Of a stretch of 64,000 bases of DNA, positions 51,575-62,331 are shown in pieces (positions within the stretch are counted from its first letter, which is position 1; the number at the start of each line of letters is the position of its first letter). A model generated the notes under the pieces. That model was not told where the DNA came from and did not search any database. It was given only the letters and a program-made list of their open reading frames with translations. The stretch is taken from the NCBI GenBank assembly GCA_038250905.1, contig JBBSBV010000005.1, forward strand, positions 97,573 to 161,572, written 5' to 3'. The DNA comes from JAENVU01 sp038250905. GTDB taxonomy: Bacteria; Actinomycetota; Acidimicrobiia; IMCC26256; JAENVU01. The position numbers and the translations under genes are program-made.

Positions 51575-52705
51575 TCAGGTCGGGGCCGGAAACCGGGCGT
51601 TCATCAGACCGTCGAACGCGGTGACCACGGGCACGTCCTTGCGTTGCCACCACGCCGCGAAGACCTCGGCGAACAGCTCCACGCCGCTGGTGGTGGCGTA
51701 GTCGGAGATCTGCTCCACCAACGCCAGGTAGGCGCGCCGCCAGTCGTCCGGCGCGCCGGCCTCCCGTCCCCGCAGCGCCAGCTCCACCGACTCCACCCCC
51801 AGCGCCCGGCCGATCCGGGTCCGGAACTCGGCGGTGTCGGCGATGCGGCCGTTGCCGAACAGTCCGTCGACACAGTGGCCGACCTCGTGCGCGACCACCT
51901 TGTCGACGCCGAGCGCGGCGCCGACCGGACGGCCCGACGGCCGATACGCACGCGCCGCCGGCCGTCCCAGTTCGGCGGTCAGGTAACGGGCCATGAGCAT
52001 CTCGACCGCGTCGGCGGTGACGTGCGCCGGGTTGATCGTGATCCGGCCTCCACCGGCCTGCCCCGACACGTGCCCCTCGACCATCTCCATCGCCGCCATA
52101 CCGAAGACGACGGGCGGGATCTGGCGCGCCACGGCCGAGAACCGTTCGAAGATCGCGAGCAGGGTGTCGAGGGCGGCGGCGAGCGACTCGACCATCACCG
52201 CCGGACCGAGTGGGGTCACCAACTGCACACTCCGGCCGTCGCGCACCGCGACCACCCTGACGCAGCCCGCCATTCCCGTCTCCGAACGACGAGCCAGTCG
52301 CACGAGCGGATTCCCCGCGTCGATCGTCACCCGGGTGCGAGGGAGCAGTTCGTGCAACGCCGTCTCGACCGCGACCCGGTCGAGTGCCGGCCAGTTCGCC
52401 GTGATTTCCCCGTCCCATGCGGTGGCGTCGAGCACGAGATCGGAGCGCAACGCGCCGGTGAAGCCCTGCACACGCGCCGCGGTGCGCACGACCGGGTCGT
52501 TCGCGTACAACCGGATCCGGGCCGCGCCGGTCGTACGCGCGACCGCCCGCACGTCGGCGAGGAGTCGCGCCGCGTCGACCCGCGCGACACCGAACGAGCG
52601 CGCGGTCGCGACCACGACGTCGAGGCAGCCGTCGTCGACGTGCCACGACGCGACCCCGACGACCCCCAACTCGTTGACGACCTCGATCTCACCGACCGAC
52701 GTCAA
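51575..52705 (-). CDS. Uncharacterised HEXXH protein, possible GNAT-like N-terminus
   Basis: The 376-residue protein has HEVGH at 273-277 (VVAHEVGHCVDGLFG) with a downstream glutamate region ELFAEVFAAWW, consistent with a zinc metallopeptidase site. Residues 1-95 resemble an acetyltransferase-like fold (VARTTGAARIRLYANDPVVRTAARVQGFTG). No known family is recognised. It begins at TTG overlapping the preceding GH172-like stop by four bases (TTGA), so coupling is expected. Confidence 0.75.
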   Translation of the reverse strand: MTSVGEIEVVNELGVVGVASWHVDDGCLDVVVATARSFGVARVDAARLLADVRAVARTTGAARIRLYANDPVVRTAARVQGFTGALRSDLVLDATAWDGEITANWPALDRVAVETALHELLPRTRVTIDAGNPLVRLARRSETGMAGCVRVVAVRDGRSVQLVTPLGPAVMVESLAAALDTLLAIFERFSAVARQIPPVVFGMAAMEMVEGHVSGQAGGGRITINPAHVTADAVEMLMARYLTAELGRPAARAYRPSGRPVGAALGVDKVVAHEVGHCVDGLFGNGRIADTAEFRTRIGRALGVESVELALRGREAGAPDDWRRAYLALVEQISDYATTSGVELFAEVFAAWWQRKDVPVVTAFDGLMNARFPAPT

Positions 52706-53868
52706 CCGAGCGTGCCTTCGATGGGATCGCGGGTCTCGTACTCGCGCCGGTCGAGATCGGCGATCGCAGCGGCGACGTCGACCGGCGCGACGGCCTGCGG
52801 TTCGCGGCAGTACACGAAGGCGGCTGCGCTGAAATCGTCCACCCGTTCGAACAGTCCGATTCCACCGAGGCCCGACGGGGTCGGCTCGAACCAACCGGTG
52901 CCCGCGAGTGGATTGGTGGCGACGTAGGCGTCGCGGCCGGCCTCGTCACCGGCGACGAAGAGATGCATTCCGATCTGCTGGATCGTGACGCGTAACGCGC
53001 TGCGAAACAGAATCGGGTCCGGGACGTGCCACCGGTAGAAGCCCACGAAGTCCGGGAGGGCCGCCATTCCTCCCGGTGCCGGCTCGGCGCGGACCTCGAC
53101 CGGGACGCCACCGTACGGACCCGCGTGGACGCCCATGCCCCATGCCGTGCCGACATAGTCCTCGAGTCCGGTACCACAGATCGTGGGAAGCTGGTCGTCC
53201 CCGTCGAGGTAGACCTTGACCTCGCCCTCGCCGTACCAGGTGCCCGCGTCGATCGGACGCACCGAGACCGCGCAGCCGAGGTACCGGCCCGGGCCCACCA
53301 ACCCGTCGGCGATCGTGAAGTCGCGGCGAACGGTCGTGGGGTTCTCGCGCCGGAACGTGACGTGCAGGACGCCCGCATCGGGTTCGACGGGACCGAGCGT
53401 CACGTCGAGTTGGTAGTAGAGCAACATCGATCGGGTGCTCGCGTTGACCACCTCGACGCGCACCGACCGGTGGAAGGGCATCGGGAAGTACGCGTTGAAG
53501 CCCCGCCCTTCGTGCACCGCGGTGAGCGCCGACGCGTACGGTCGGGGCCGGCCGCACACCGCGCCGAAGAAATCGAGGAGTGGAACGCTCACGCTCGGTT
53601 CCGCCCGCCCGTCGTAGAACACCTCGAGCACCACCGCGCGCATGACCTCGGGCGGAGCCGGCGGGATGGTGCACCAGAAATGGCGGATCGTGCCCGGACC
53701 CGACAGTTCCGCGAGCACCACGCGTTCGCCGGCGCGCAGGCGACGCGATGGAGCACCCTTGCGACCACCGGCCACCGCACCGCCGGCGCCGCGGCCACCC
53801 GTCGGATTCTCGAACGTGACCGCGCGGCTCTCGAGCAACGGGTCGATGTGCGACGGATCACCGAACAT
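52702..53868 (-). CDS. DUF2961/GH172-like glycoside hydrolase
   Basis: The 388-residue protein matches the DUF2961 family (GH172), whose members act on fructans or arabinofuranosides. Motifs include GPGTIRHFWCTIPP, LEVFYDGRAEPSVSVPLLDFFG, GFNAYFPMPFHRSVRVEVVN and the second half GEVKVYLDGDDQLPTICGTGLEDYVGTAWGM. ATG 53866-53868 starts MFGDPSHIDP; an upstream open frame is rejected as Arg-rich. Its stop overlaps the start of the HEXXH gene. Confidence 0.85.
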   Translation of the reverse strand: MFGDPSHIDPLLESRAVTFENPTGGRGAGGAVAGGRKGAPSRRLRAGERVVLAELSGPGTIRHFWCTIPPAPPEVMRAVVLEVFYDGRAEPSVSVPLLDFFGAVCGRPRPYASALTAVHEGRGFNAYFPMPFHRSVRVEVVNASTRSMLLYYQLDVTLGPVEPDAGVLHVTFRRENPTTVRRDFTIADGLVGPGRYLGCAVSVRPIDAGTWYGEGEVKVYLDGDDQLPTICGTGLEDYVGTAWGMGVHAGPYGGVPVEVRAEPAPGGMAALPDFVGFYRWHVPDPILFRSALRVTIQQIGMHLFVAGDEAGRDAYVATNPLAGTGWFEPTPSGLGGIGLFERVDDFSAAAFVYCREPQAVAPVDVAAAIADLDRREYETRDPIEGTLG

Positions 53869-53902
53869 CGTCCCAGTCTGGCGGCTCCGAGCCAAGGAAG
53901 TC

Positions 53903-53923
53903 GGCCCGGCACGAGGCCGGGCC
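53903..53923 (-). terminator. Hairpin terminator after the small secreted-protein gene
   Basis: Arms ggcccggc (53903-53910) and gccgggcc (53916-53923) pair perfectly around ACGAG, 34 bases beyond the stop of the gene at 53958. Confidence 0.65.
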
Positions 53924-53957
53924 AACTTCACGATTCGACGTTCGTCCGCGGCGGGAT

Positions 53958-54401
53958 TCAGCGTGCCGCCCGCGTGCGGTCCACGACCCGGGTGACGAGC
54001 TGGGGCAGCCTCGCCTTCAGCTTCGTGGCCCGCTCGGCGGAGAGCTTGCCGTTGGCGACCGCCTGGTCGATCTTCCGGTTCCCCGCCGTGACGACCGCGT
54101 CGACGACCTTCTGCGGGGCGACATCGTGCGCCTTGGCCACGTCGGCCACGCTCTGGCCCGCGCGCACGTCCTCGACCAGCGTCTTGACGTCGATGCCGAT
54201 GGTCGACGCCGCGACCTTGGCCCCTGCACGCAACAACCGGTGACGCAGGTGCCGGTGGCCGTGGGCCTTCGCGCTGGCGTGGGTGGCGGTGGTCGACGGT
54301 GCGGTGGTCGACGGTGCGGTTGCCGCCGAGGCGATCCCCGCGGTTCCGGTGACGATCACGCCGGCGGTCACGACCGTGGCGAGCAGCTTCTTGATGTCCA
54401 T
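53958..54401 (-). CDS. Small secreted Ala/Lys-rich protein
   Basis: The 147-residue protein begins MDIKKLLATVVTAGVIVTGTAGIASAA (signal peptide about 1-27), a Thr/Ser linker, a His-rich patch (HGHRHLRHRLLR), then a helical domain DVKTLVEDVRAGQSVADVAKAHDVAPQKVVDAVVTAGNRKIDQAV. The latter resembles small helix-turn-helix-like repeats in secreted actinobacterial proteins. AGAGAG precedes the ATG. Function unknown. Confidence 0.75.
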   Translation of the reverse strand: MDIKKLLATVVTAGVIVTGTAGIASAATAPSTTAPSTTATHASAKAHGHRHLRHRLLRAGAKVAASTIGIDVKTLVEDVRAGQSVADVAKAHDVAPQKVVDAVVTAGNRKIDQAVANGKLSAERATKLKARLPQLVTRVVDRTRAAR

Positions 54402-54585
54402 GGGTTCATCTCTCTTTGCTTGACGGACTGACTGACACCCCTTCCAACGACCGGAGTGTGAGGTCTCGATGAAGCCGTCGTGACCGAACCACCAAGCGCG
54501 AACGAGCCGGATATCGGACGAGCGTCGCGATCCCGCGAGCCGGCGGACGAGGAGCGTCGGTGCGGCCTGCCATAGTCTCGGACCG

Positions 54586-56724
54586 ATGCCCGCGCCACCG
54601 GATCCCCCACCGGTCGACCTCTCGGGCCGGTGGCGCGCCCACACCCAGGACGGCGACCTCGCCCGTCGGTTCGTGGAGCCGGGCTTTTCGACCGCGGCGT
54701 GGCCCGAGATCACGGTGCCGAGTCACTGGCGGAGCCACCCGGAGTTCGCCACGACCGACGGGCCGGTCCTCATGCGTCGCGAGTTCGACCCCGCGCCGCT
54801 CCGGCCCGACCAGCGCCGATTCCTGTCGTTCGACGGCATCTTCTACCTGGGCGACATCTGGCTCGACGGCCACTACCTGGGCGCGACCGAGGGGTACTTC
54901 TTCCCCCACACGTTCGAGATCACCGAACTCGCGGACCATGCCGACCAGCCGCACGCGCTCGCGGTGGAGGTCGCGTCACCCCGGCAGGCCGACCGCAACG
55001 CCAAGCGGTCGATCACGGGTGTGTTCTCCCACTGGGACAACCTCGATCCCGATTGGACCCCGGGCGGCATCTGGCGCCCGGTGCGGGTACGGGACACCGG
55101 TCCAGTCCGGGTGTCCTGGCTGCGGGTCCTGTGCACCGAGGCCACCGAAGCTCGCGGGACGCTGCGGCTCGACGTCACCCTCGACCCCGGGCCCACTCCC
55201 ACCACCGCGCCCGTCGCGCTCGTCGCGACCGTCAGGGGACCCGACGGCGAGTCGCTGGCCGAGAGCACGACCGACGTCGACCTGACCCGCCGGGGGACCA
55301 CGATCACGGTGCCCTTGTTCGTGGACCAGCCGCCACGCTGGTGGCCGTGGCGGCACGGCGGGCAGCCCCAGGTCACCGTCGAGTTGGGAGTCGAGGTGGA
55401 CGGCGTGCGCAGCGACCACCGGCGCCTCACCTCCGCGTTCCGCGACATCACCGTCGACGACTGGCGCTGGAGCGTGAACGGCGAACCGATCTTCGCGATG
55501 GGCGCGAACCAGGGGCCGACGCGCATGGCGCTCGCCGAAGCCACGCCGGCCGAACTGGCCCACGACGTGGACCTGGCGATCGATGCCAACCTCGACTTCC
55601 TGCGCGTGCACGCCCACGTGACCCGGCCCGAGTTCTACGCGGCAGCCGACGCAGCCGGCCTCATGCTCTGGCAGGACTTCCCGCTGCAGTGGGGATACGG
55701 CCGGGGCGCGCGGAAACAGGCCACGCGCCAGGCGAGGGAGATGGTCGACCTCCTGGGCCACCATCCGAGTATCGCCATGTGGTGCGCGCACAACGAGCCG
55801 CTCGCGGTGGAGTTCCAACCCGGCGAACCGGTCACCCCGAAGGCCGCGGCTCGCGTCGGTGCGAGCATGTTCCTCCCGTCGTGGAACAAGGACGTGCTCG
55901 ACCGGTCGGTCGCGCACGCGATCCACAAGGCCGACCCGACGCGGTTCGTCGACCTCCACTCCGGTGTGCTTCCCGGCATCGGCAGTGGCGGCACGGATTC
56001 GCACTTCTACTTCGGCTGGTACCACGGCCAGATGGACGGCCTTGCGCCGACGCTGCGCGCGGTCCCGCGCCTCGCCCGCTTCGTCTCCGAGTTCGGCGCG
56101 CAGGCGGTCCCCGAGTCGGCCGACTTCATGGATCCCGGCCGGTGGCCCCATCTCGACTGGGACGAGCTGTTCGAGCGTCACGCGTGCCAGAAGCTGCAGT
56201 TCGACCGGTTCGTGCCGCCGTCGATGTTCGACACCTTCACCGCCTGGCAGCAGGCCACGCAGCGCTACCAGGCGGCCCTGATCCAGCTCCAGGTGGAAGA
56301 TCTCCGGCGCCTCCGGCGGGCCCCCACCGGCGGGTTCTGCCAGTTCTGCTTCGCCGACGGCCATCCCGCGGTGACGTGGTCGGTCCTCGACCACGCCCGC
56401 GTGCCCAAGCTCGGATTCGGCGCACTCCGCGACGCCTGCCGGAGCGTGACCCCGATGCTCGAGCCCCGTCGGGGCCTGATCCACGTGGCTAACGAGACCG
56501 GGGAACGACTCGACGAGGCGACGATCGAGGTCACCGTCGACGGGACTACCACCACGTTCGCGGGCGACGTCGAGCCCGCCGCCGTCACGTACATCGGCCG
56601 CGTCCACCTCGACCACCGGACCGGCGAGGTCGGGCTTCGGCTCCGGCACCCGAGTGTCGGTACGGTGACGAGCCTGTACGACGACCTACTCGACTGGCTC
56701 CGGATCGTGAACGACGACCGGTAG
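54586..56724 (+). CDS. GH2-type glycosidase (beta-mannosidase/beta-galactosidase-like)
   Basis: The 712-residue protein has an N-terminal sugar-binding jelly-roll (DLSGRWRAHTQDGD, FDGIFYLGDIWLDGHYLGATEGYFFPHTFEI), immunoglobulin-like middle, and a TIM barrel. Catalytic glutamates are in MWCAHNEPLAVE (acid/base) and RFVSEFGAQAVPE (nucleophile). It has no signal peptide. It lies with no close neighbour on its strand for 184 bases upstream. Specificity cannot be decided; GH2 mannosidase-like is favoured from the barrel region. Confidence 0.82.
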   Translation: MPAPPDPPPVDLSGRWRAHTQDGDLARRFVEPGFSTAAWPEITVPSHWRSHPEFATTDGPVLMRREFDPAPLRPDQRRFLSFDGIFYLGDIWLDGHYLGATEGYFFPHTFEITELADHADQPHALAVEVASPRQADRNAKRSITGVFSHWDNLDPDWTPGGIWRPVRVRDTGPVRVSWLRVLCTEATEARGTLRLDVTLDPGPTPTTAPVALVATVRGPDGESLAESTTDVDLTRRGTTITVPLFVDQPPRWWPWRHGGQPQVTVELGVEVDGVRSDHRRLTSAFRDITVDDWRWSVNGEPIFAMGANQGPTRMALAEATPAELAHDVDLAIDANLDFLRVHAHVTRPEFYAAADAAGLMLWQDFPLQWGYGRGARKQATRQAREMVDLLGHHPSIAMWCAHNEPLAVEFQPGEPVTPKAAARVGASMFLPSWNKDVLDRSVAHAIHKADPTRFVDLHSGVLPGIGSGGTDSHFYFGWYHGQMDGLAPTLRAVPRLARFVSEFGAQAVPESADFMDPGRWPHLDWDELFERHACQKLQFDRFVPPSMFDTFTAWQQATQRYQAALIQLQVEDLRRLRRAPTGGFCQFCFADGHPAVTWSVLDHARVPKLGFGALRDACRSVTPMLEPRRGLIHVANETGERLDEATIEVTVDGTTTTFAGDVEPAAVTYIGRVHLDHRTGEVGLRLRHPSVGTVTSLYDDLLDWLRIVNDDR

Positions 56725-56776
56725 CCGGTAGCTTGCCCCCGCTCAGCCGTGCGGGGGAAAAGGAGGCGTGAGCTCG

Positions 56777-57538
56777 ATGACAGCCACGCAATCAGCGGCA
56801 ACCGGACAACACCCGAAGCAGGTGCATCCGGGTGCGTCACGACCAAAGCGGACGGGATCCAACCCGGTGCTCCGGTTCTGGCGCTCGGCGGTCGGCAAGA
56901 AGTGGGTCATGGCCGTCACCGGCATCATGTTGCTCGGCTTCGTGTTCGCCCACATGGTCGGCAACCTGAAGCTGTACCTGGGCGCCGCCCACATGAACCA
57001 GTACGCCGAGTGGCTCCGCACGCTGGGCGAACCCGCCCTCCCGCGCACCGTGCTGCTGTGGATCATGCGGATCGGACTCACCGCCGCGTTCTTCCTCCAC
57101 ATCGTGAGTGCCGCGCAGCTCACCCGGATGAACCACCAGGCCCGGCCCACCAAGTACCAGTCGCCCCGCGACTACGTCGCCGCGAACTTCGCGTCCCGCA
57201 CCATGCGGTGGACCGGCGTGATCGTCGGCCTGTACGTGATCTTCCACCTGATGGATCTCACCTGGGGCAACGCCAACCCGCACTACGTGCGCGGCGACAC
57301 CTACGAGAACGTGATCCACAGCTTCCAGCGGGTGCCGGTGGCGATCGTCTACATGGTCGCCAATCTCGCGCTCGCGGTCCACATCTTCCACGGCGCCTGG
57401 TCCATGTTCCAGAGCCTCGGGCTCAACAACCCGAAGTGGAACAAGGCCCGCCGCACGTTCGCGGTCGGGTTTGCCACGCTGATCGGCGTCGTCAACATCA
57501 GCTTCCCGCTGATGGTCGTCACAGGAGTCGTCAAGTGA
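56777..57538 (+). CDS. sdhC: Succinate dehydrogenase cytochrome b subunit SdhC
   Basis: This 253-residue membrane cytochrome b558-type subunit has five hydrophobic helices and haem histidine candidates in LLGFVFAHMVGNLKLYLG, FFLHIVSAAQLTRMN, YVIFHLMDLTWG and HIFHGAWSMFQ. It anchors the SdhAB dimer and passes electrons to quinone. AGGAGG sits ten bases before the ATG at 56777 and is too near the GTG at 56768, so the ATG was chosen. The stop overlaps the GTG of a small gene. Confidence 0.9.
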   Translation: MTATQSAATGQHPKQVHPGASRPKRTGSNPVLRFWRSAVGKKWVMAVTGIMLLGFVFAHMVGNLKLYLGAAHMNQYAEWLRTLGEPALPRTVLLWIMRIGLTAAFFLHIVSAAQLTRMNHQARPTKYQSPRDYVAANFASRTMRWTGVIVGLYVIFHLMDLTWGNANPHYVRGDTYENVIHSFQRVPVAIVYMVANLALAVHIFHGAWSMFQSLGLNNPKWNKARRTFAVGFATLIGVVNISFPLMVVTGVVK

Positions 57539-57626
57539 GCGAAGCGGGACCCGCCATCACGTATCACCACGATGACAGCGAAGCGTGGCCCGAGCGGCCC
57601 GCCCCGAAGGGGCAGGAGCGGAAAAG

Positions 57627-57630
<4 letters not shown>
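57535..57630 (+). CDS. 31-residue small protein coupled between sdhC and sdhA
   Basis: A GTG overlapping the sdhC stop (GTGA) is preceded by AGGAG at a seven-base distance, and the frame ends at a TGA overlapping the sdhA ATG (ATGA). The product reads SEAGPAITYHHDDSEAWPER... with no membrane segment. Double coupling plus a good ribosome site favour a real gene, perhaps an accessory subunit, but the sequence is not recognised. Confidence 0.6.
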
Positions 57631-59552
<1,922 letters not shown>

Positions 59553-59565
59553 GGAGGCCGAGACC

Positions 59566-60330
59566 ATGGATCTGACCCTGCGAGTGTGGCGCCAAGCCGG
59601 ACCCGACGCACCCGGCAAGTTCGAGACCTACGCGATGCCCGGCGTGAGCGAGGACATGTCGTTCCTCGAACTGTTCGACGTGCTCAACGAGAAGCTGCTC
59701 GCCGAGAACGAGGAGCCGGTCGCGTTCGACCACGACTGCCGCGAAGGCATCTGTGGTTCGTGCGCCATGATGATCGACGGCCGGGCCCACGGACCCGAGT
59801 CCGGCACCGCGACCTGCCAGCTCCACCTGCGCAAGCTGCAGAACGGCGCGGTCATCACCGTCGAACCGTGGCGCGCCGCGGGCTTCCCGATCATCAAGGA
59901 CCTCGCCGTCGACCGCAGTGCGTTCGACCGCATCGTGGAGGCCGGCGGCTACATCACCGCGCCGACCGGCGCGGCGCGCGACGCCAACGAGATCCTCGTC
60001 CCGAAGGAAGCCGCCGACGCGGCGATGGACGCGGCCGCGTGCATCGGCTGTGGTGCGTGCGTGGCCGCGTGTCCGAACAGCGCGGCCCAGCTGTTCACCG
60101 CGGCGAAGTACTCGCACCTCTCGCTCCTGCCCCAGGGTCAGCCGGAGCGGTACACGCGGGTGGTGGCGATGGTCGAGGAGATGGAGCAGTTCTTCGGCTC
60201 CTGCACCAACCACGGCGAGTGCGAGACCGCGTGCCCGAAGGAGATCTCGATCGACTTCATCGCCCTGCTGAACCGCGACTTCGTGAAGGCCCAGTTCAAG
60301 AACACCCGCCTCAGCGGCCAGCGCGCCTGA
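59566..60330 (+). CDS. sdhB: Succinate dehydrogenase iron-sulphur subunit SdhB
   Basis: This 254-residue iron-sulphur subunit has the 2Fe-2S motif CREGICGSCAM with a later cysteine in ATCQLH, and the ferredoxin part AACIGCGACVAACPNSAAQL plus SCTNHGECETACPKEIS. GGGAGG lies upstream of the ATG. A hairpin terminator follows the stop. Confidence 0.96.
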   Translation: MDLTLRVWRQAGPDAPGKFETYAMPGVSEDMSFLELFDVLNEKLLAENEEPVAFDHDCREGICGSCAMMIDGRAHGPESGTATCQLHLRKLQNGAVITVEPWRAAGFPIIKDLAVDRSAFDRIVEAGGYITAPTGAARDANEILVPKEAADAAMDAAACIGCGACVAACPNSAAQLFTAAKYSHLSLLPQGQPERYTRVVAMVEEMEQFFGSCTNHGECETACPKEISIDFIALLNRDFVKAQFKNTRLSGQRA

Positions 60331-60337
60331 CGTAGCA

Positions 60338-60353
60338 CCGGCCAGCGGGCCGG
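60338..60353. terminator. Hairpin between convergent sdhB and the MauA-like gene
   Basis: Arms ccggcc (60338-60343) and ggccgg (60348-60353) with loop AGCG lie between the two stops. Short but perfect and in the expected place. Confidence 0.55.
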
Positions 60354-60367
60354 GGAACGCGAGTCGG

Positions 60368-61285
60368 CTAGATCTCGAAGAAGGGGACGATCTTGCCGCC
60401 GCGCCAGTAGGGCGTGCCGGTGACGCGGGGTGCAGTGCCGAACGGGTGCAATGCGCCGTCGAGGTCCATGACGTAGCCGGCAGGCGTCACCCAGTCGGAG
60501 ACGACGATTCGGCGGGCGACGTCCTGGCCCGGCCAGTACCCGGTGACCCTGACCGCCTTGGCGCGCGACCCGAAGTTGTGCACACCACCCCATCGGTCGA
60601 GCGTGTAGCCACTCGTCGGGTCGAGCGGGTGCAGCACCACGTCCACCGCCATGCCGTGTTCCACGTCGTCCTCCTCGTTCGGTGCCTGCAGGCACGGCTT
60701 GTTGTGATTGGCCGTCGAGTTGTCGACGGCGACGGTGGGCGCGCAGTTCCCGACCACCAGCACCGCCGGGTCGCACGACACGACGCGGCACGCGATACGA
60801 CCGACGGTCGCGATCTGCTGGTTGCACTGTCCGTACCGGAATGCGGTGCAGCCGGCCTTGCGGTTGTTGCAGTCGCCTTTGCCGCACCCGCAGCCCCACG
60901 GCGCGTTGGAGCAGCTGTCGGCGCAGATTCGCCCGCTCCCGCAGCGACACGTGGCATTGCAGTCGATGTAGTAGCGGGCGCCGTTGCAGTACTGCGATCC
61001 GTCGGCCTTCCACCAGCCGGCCTCGATCGTGCCGGGCGGGCAGGAGTTGGTCCCGATCATCGTGCAGCAGAACTCGGTGTAGCCGTCGCAACACAACGAC
61101 CCGCAATCGCACGAGGAACCACTGCAATTGCAGATGGCCCCGTACGCCGTGCCGGGATGGAGGACGAAGTCGGTCGGTGCCACCGCGAGTGCGGTGCTCA
61201 CGATCGCGGTGCGTTTGAGGAAGCTGCGCCGGCTCGTGTGCCGGCCGACGAACCGCGCCGCGCGGTCGGCGAGCCGCGCCGTCAC
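60368..61285 (-). CDS. Tat-exported MauA-like cysteine-rich protein with C-terminal repeat domain
   Basis: The 305-residue protein has a Tat signal (SRRSFLKR, about 18-25) and a cysteine-rich domain (about 51-160) like methylamine dehydrogenase light chain, with NSCPPGTIEAGWWKADG and YYIDCNATCRC. The first tryptophan of the tryptophylquinone site is plausible (W91/W92); a partner for the second is not evident. The remaining 120 residues hold repeats of the LDxxGGVHNFG/YWPGQDVARR type seen in secreted actinobacterial proteins. GTG start overlaps the MauE-like stop. Enzyme activity cannot be assumed. Confidence 0.72.
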   Translation of the reverse strand: MTARLADRAARFVGRHTSRRSFLKRTAIVSTALAVAPTDFVLHPGTAYGAICNCSGSSCDCGSLCCDGYTEFCCTMIGTNSCPPGTIEAGWWKADGSQYCNGARYYIDCNATCRCGSGRICADSCSNAPWGCGCGKGDCNNRKAGCTAFRYGQCNQQIATVGRIACRVVSCDPAVLVVGNCAPTVAVDNSTANHNKPCLQAPNEEDDVEHGMAVDVVLHPLDPTSGYTLDRWGGVHNFGSRAKAVRVTGYWPGQDVARRIVVSDWVTPAGYVMDLDGALHPFGTAPRVTGTPYWRGGKIVPFFEI

Positions 61286-61815
61286 CGGTGCCCGCGCTTC
61301 GCCGGGACGGGAGTCAAGAGTGCGGGCACGACCGTCAACGCCGTGATGGCGGCATAGACGCCGACACCGATCAGGACCAGGAACGGCACCCCGGCCAGTG
61401 GCTGGCCGCGCAGGGTCGCGCCGAGGCCGGCGCCGTCGTGCACCGCCACCGCGACGCCGCTCAGCACCGCGCCGAGGTTGACCACCACGTGCACGAGACT
61501 CGGCGGCGAATCGGCCCGCCCGAAGCACCCGCACGAGCCGACCGGCAGCCGGCGCACGAGGGCGAACCCGACGAAGCCGGCGAACGCGAGATACGACGCG
61601 GCGACCAGCAGCGCGAGCGTCGGATCCCCGGTGATCGCGGCACCGACCGCGATCACGGCCTCGACTGCGCCGCCGACCCGAACCGCGGTCGGACCGACGG
61701 GGAGGCCCGCGGAACGGAGCGCGCCCACGGTCATGACCGGGTCGACCACCTTGGCGACACCGGCCACGGCGAGAAGCACCGCGGCGATGAGGAACGGACC
61801 GGACCATGCGCCCAT
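61282..61815 (-). CDS. MauE/DoxX-like membrane protein
   Basis: This 177-residue membrane protein has four or five helices and the pair GSCGCFG (Cys95, Cys97) as in MauE and DoxX-related proteins needed for cysteine-rich protein maturation. It directly precedes the MauA-like gene with a four-base overlap, consistent with a disulphide or cofactor role. Confidence 0.8.
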   Translation of the reverse strand: MGAWSGPFLIAAVLLAVAGVAKVVDPVMTVGALRSAGLPVGPTAVRVGGAVEAVIAVGAAITGDPTLALLVAASYLAFAGFVGFALVRRLPVGSCGCFGRADSPPSLVHVVVNLGAVLSGVAVAVHDGAGLGATLRGQPLAGVPFLVLIGVGVYAAITALTVVPALLTPVPAKRGHR

Positions 61816-61827
61816 AACGTGAGGAAC

Positions 61828-62331
61828 CTACCCGCCCGCGACCGGGGTCAGCGTCACGGTCGCGAGCACGGCGTTCACCATCGGGACCAACCGCGCGCGC
61901 CGCGCGTGCGATCCGAGCACCACGTACAGGCAGAACGCGCGGCCCCCCTCGTGGAAGAAGGCCTGGTGACCGCTCTGGCCGGCGATGCCGCGGCGGAGCG
62001 TGAAGAAATCGAAGTCCCGCGGCACCAGCGAGCGGGGCAGGCCCTCGGCGCGGAAGAGCGCAGTCGCGCGGGCGGCAGGTTCGTGTTCGAACAACACCAC
62101 GAAGACATCTCCGTCGCCCATCAACTCCACCGCGCCACTGCCGAAGTCACCGCGATCGGCGGGCAGGCCGAAGTTCGCGAGATGCATCACCGGCCGCGAT
62201 TGCGCGGTAGCAACGTGCGTACCGGACGCGGCCACGAGCTTCTCGCCGCCACCTTCACGCCGGACTCCGATCCGACCGTCCCAACCGGCGGGGAGTGCCA
62301 CCCCGATGCCGTGCGCCTGCAGGCCGCTCAT
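61828..62331 (-). CDS. Uncharacterised protein in the MauA-like operon
   Basis: The 167-residue protein is soluble, beta-rich, starting MSGLQAHGIGVALPAGWDGRIGVRREGGGEK and ending with a hydrophobic strand LVPMVNAVLATVTLTPV. No motif is recognised. Its start overlaps the preceding gene's stop (ATGA) and the MauE-like gene follows after 12 bases. Confidence 0.68.
   Translation of the reverse strand: MSGLQAHGIGVALPAGWDGRIGVRREGGGEKLVAASGTHVATAQSRPVMHLANFGLPADRGDFGSGAVELMGDGDVFVVLFEHEPAARATALFRAEGLPRSLVPRDFDFFTLRRGIAGQSGHQAFFHEGGRAFCLYVVLGSHARRARLVPMVNAVLATVTLTPVAGG

Noticed and set aside
60368..61285. Functional methylamine dehydrogenase light chain
   Set aside because: No heavy chain or amicyanin gene is seen, the second quinone tryptophan is unclear, and the protein carries a foreign tail. 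Only MauA-like is claimed.
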